This document shows positions 62,813 through 64,000 of a stretch of 64,000 bases of DNA, piece by piece. The first letter of the stretch is position 1, and each line of letters begins with the position of its first letter. A model generated the notes under the pieces. The model worked only from the letters and a program-made list of their open reading frames with translations, ran no database searches and was not told the origin of the DNA. Origin of the DNA: Caryophanales bacterium UBA6449 (lineage in GTDB: Bacteria > Bacillota_I > Bacilli_A > RFN20 > CAG-288); assembly GCA_002437105.1 (NCBI GenBank), contig DJOB01000006.1, positions 294,686 to 358,685 of the forward strand, read 5' to 3'. The translations under genes and the position numbers were made by a program.

Positions 62813-63709
62813 CTACTCTCCGTACTTCCTGGGTGCCTTGTAGTTATTGTGGGCCTTTCTCATGAGGCAGTCTCTTCTCATCCTCTCGACGATATCGGGG
62901 GGCAGGACTACGTATGAACCCTTTCTCATCTTGCCCAGCTTGACGATGCCGATCTGAGTCCGCTTGAGGTGTACTACGTTGAAGCCGAAGTACTGCATCA
63001 TCCTTCTGACCTCGCGGTTCTTACCTTCCTGCAGAGTGATCTTGTATAGTCCGTAGACCTTTCCGGAGAAATCGGGGGCCTGGCTGCAGCCGATCTCGAT
63101 CGCATCGCAGGGAGCGGTCAGCCCGTCCTCGAGGACGATCCCGTTCCGAAGCTGTTCCAGCTGAGCTGGGGTGAGCCGACCATCGATCTGAACCTCGTAG
63201 ACCTTAGCCGGAGCCGAGGATGGGTGCATCATGAGGTTGTCGAACTCGCCGTCGTTGGTGAGGAAGACCAAGCCCTCAGAGTTGATATCCAGTCGACCGA
63301 TGGGGTAGACGCGACCATACTGAGGGGGGACCAGCTCGGTGACCAGTCGGCGATTCTGCGGATCGGAAGCCGAGCAGATGAAACCCAGGGGTTTATTGAC
63401 CGCGATATAGTACTTGCGCGAATCGATCTCGGCTTTGGAGGGGAGCTTCTTGCCGTCGACCACCACCTCGCAATCCACGGGGAATGAGGCACCCAGCTCG
63501 GTCACGAGCTTGCCGTCGACCTCGACCTTGCCAGCTTGGATGAGCTCTTCCGCCTTTCTTCTGGAGCAGAAGCCGCGCTCGGAGATGATCTTCTGAATCC
63601 TCGCTATCTCTGGGCTGGTCGGTTGGGTCGTGGGTTTATCCTGTTCCTCGCCTGCGCCGTCGACCTTCTTCTCCTCGGTCTGCTCTTCCTTGTTCACGAT
63701 ATCAGCCAT
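62813..63709 (-). CDS. rluB: Pseudouridine synthase, RluB/RsuA family
   Basis: 298 residues. An N-terminal charged extension (about 1-35) is followed by an S4 RNA-binding domain (RIQKIISERGFCSRRKAEELIQAGKVEVDG) and the catalytic domain with Asp in IGRLDINSEGLVFLTNDG and QEGKNREVRRMMQYFGF. It modifies a uridine in ribosomal RNA, probably 23S. AGGAGG precedes the ATG; the start overlaps the upstream PHP gene by 8 bases. Confidence 0.93.
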   Translation of the reverse strand: MADIVNKEEQTEEKKVDGAGEEQDKPTTQPTSPEIARIQKIISERGFCSRRKAEELIQAGKVEVDGKLVTELGASFPVDCEVVVDGKKLPSKAEIDSRKYYIAVNKPLGFICSASDPQNRRLVTELVPPQYGRVYPIGRLDINSEGLVFLTNDGEFDNLMMHPSSAPAKVYEVQIDGRLTPAQLEQLRNGIVLEDGLTAPCDAIEIGCSQAPDFSGKVYGLYKITLQEGKNREVRRMMQYFGFNVVHLKRTQIGIVKLGKMRKGSYVVLPPDIVERMRRDCLMRKAHNNYKAPRKYGE

Positions 63710-64000
63710 GCTTGACCTCCTGATGATTTTCTATCTTCTTCAGCTTCAACCTATCGATCACCTGCAGCCCCAGCTCCCTCGCGAATCTTACCGCCTCGGC
63801 GTTGGCCAGGGGATCCGAGAGCTGTTTGGGTGCATGCGCATCGATGCCGATTATGCATTCGGCGCCCATGCGGCTCGCCATCTGAAAGAACGAATAAGTA
63901 GGATAGCACCAGCGATAATTATCGCCAATCCTCTTTTTTCCTGAACGTATGCCACCGCAGTTTATCTCGAGAGGAATCTGGCACTCCATAGCGGTTCTGA
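63702..64000 (-). CDS. PHP-domain phosphatase (histidinol-phosphatase-like), 5' truncated
   Basis: The frame is open to the right edge of the window; about 98 C-terminal codons are present. It shows MECQIPLEINCGGIRSGKKR and GIDAHAPKQLSDP, where the Glu-Ile-Asn and Asp-Ala-His motifs are the third and last metal-binding motifs of PHP-family histidinol phosphatases (HisK type). Upstream context is outside the window. Confidence 0.8.
   Translation of the reverse strand, partial: RTAMECQIPLEINCGGIRSGKKRIGDNYRWCYPTYSFFQMASRMGAECIIGIDAHAPKQLSDPLANAEAVRFARELGLQVIDRLKLKKIENHQEVKHG

Noticed and set aside
1..64000. CRISPR arrays, prophage or insertion sequences
   Set aside because: No regularly spaced repeats, transposase, integrase or phage structural genes were seen.

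Overview
The window looks like chromosomal DNA of a Gram-positive-type bacterium of the Bacilli side of the Firmicutes, probably an uncultured gut or rumen lineage near Erysipelotrichia/RFN20/RF39; the family-level guess is weak. Supporting signs: RecU, the DnaD-Nth pair and SufU are Firmicute hallmarks; lipoproteins carry long Ser-rich linkers after the lipobox; there are no outer-membrane genes; strong AGGAGG ribosome sites and intrinsic terminators are everywhere; TGA is a normal stop. Nine tRNA genes are scattered singly or in pairs. No phage, transposon, CRISPR or integrase genes were seen.

Layout. 1-1459: end of a nucleoside-type (BMP family) ABC importer. 1559-9871: a complete phosphate regulon, pstS-pstC-pstA-pstB-phoU followed by a PhoP/PhoR-type two-component system, preceded by Pho-box-like repeats. 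10173-13448: tRNA genes around a small membrane protein and a large secreted protein with Ig-like domains. 13552-20099: the SUF iron-sulfur operon sufC-D-S-U-B, then mnmG. 20410-22851: a BspA-type leucine-rich-repeat lipoprotein. 22985-27970 (minus): ABC-2 exporter, an ArsB-type ion transporter, a Nudix ADP-ribose pyrophosphatase and an aldo-keto reductase. 28689-32668: tRNA-Ser, a Fur-family repressor, HU and a MacB-like ABC ATPase-permease fusion. 32801-33456: a gene-free stretch that carries a promoter, about 620 nt of dense RNA structure and an intrinsic terminator, all on the minus strand. 33948-34432: tRNA-Met, tRNA-Ala and a CAU tRNA. 34501-45021: mostly single metabolic genes (uridine kinase, hydrolases, MFS, dTDP-glucose dehydratase, nitroreductase, CorA, MTA/SAH deaminase). 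45018-46982: Nudix plus an ABC-2 system. 47116-51321: a lipid-linked surface glycosylation operon. 51515-53225: MarR plus MFS. 53533-56195: exonuclease, RecU, Nth and DnaD. 56293-59403: a DUF368 operon with two unrecognised genes. 59408-62437: polyphosphate kinase and exopolyphosphatase. 62567-64000: ferredoxin, RluB and a truncated PHP phosphatase.

Phosphate is a recurring theme: the Pst importer, PhoU, the two-component system and the Ppk/Ppx polyphosphate pair are all present.

The two strongest oddities are a PstS whose two halves appear in swapped order (a circular permutation) and the 620-nt structured RNA locus next to the tRNA cluster, whose size and setting recall the ROOL/GOLLD class of ornate large RNAs. 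Further oddities are an enlarged PstA, a short SufD, an Nth without its iron-sulfur cysteines, a tRNA with C at position 33, and two unrecognised genes in the DUF368 operon. All family names come from motif reading alone; no database search was possible.
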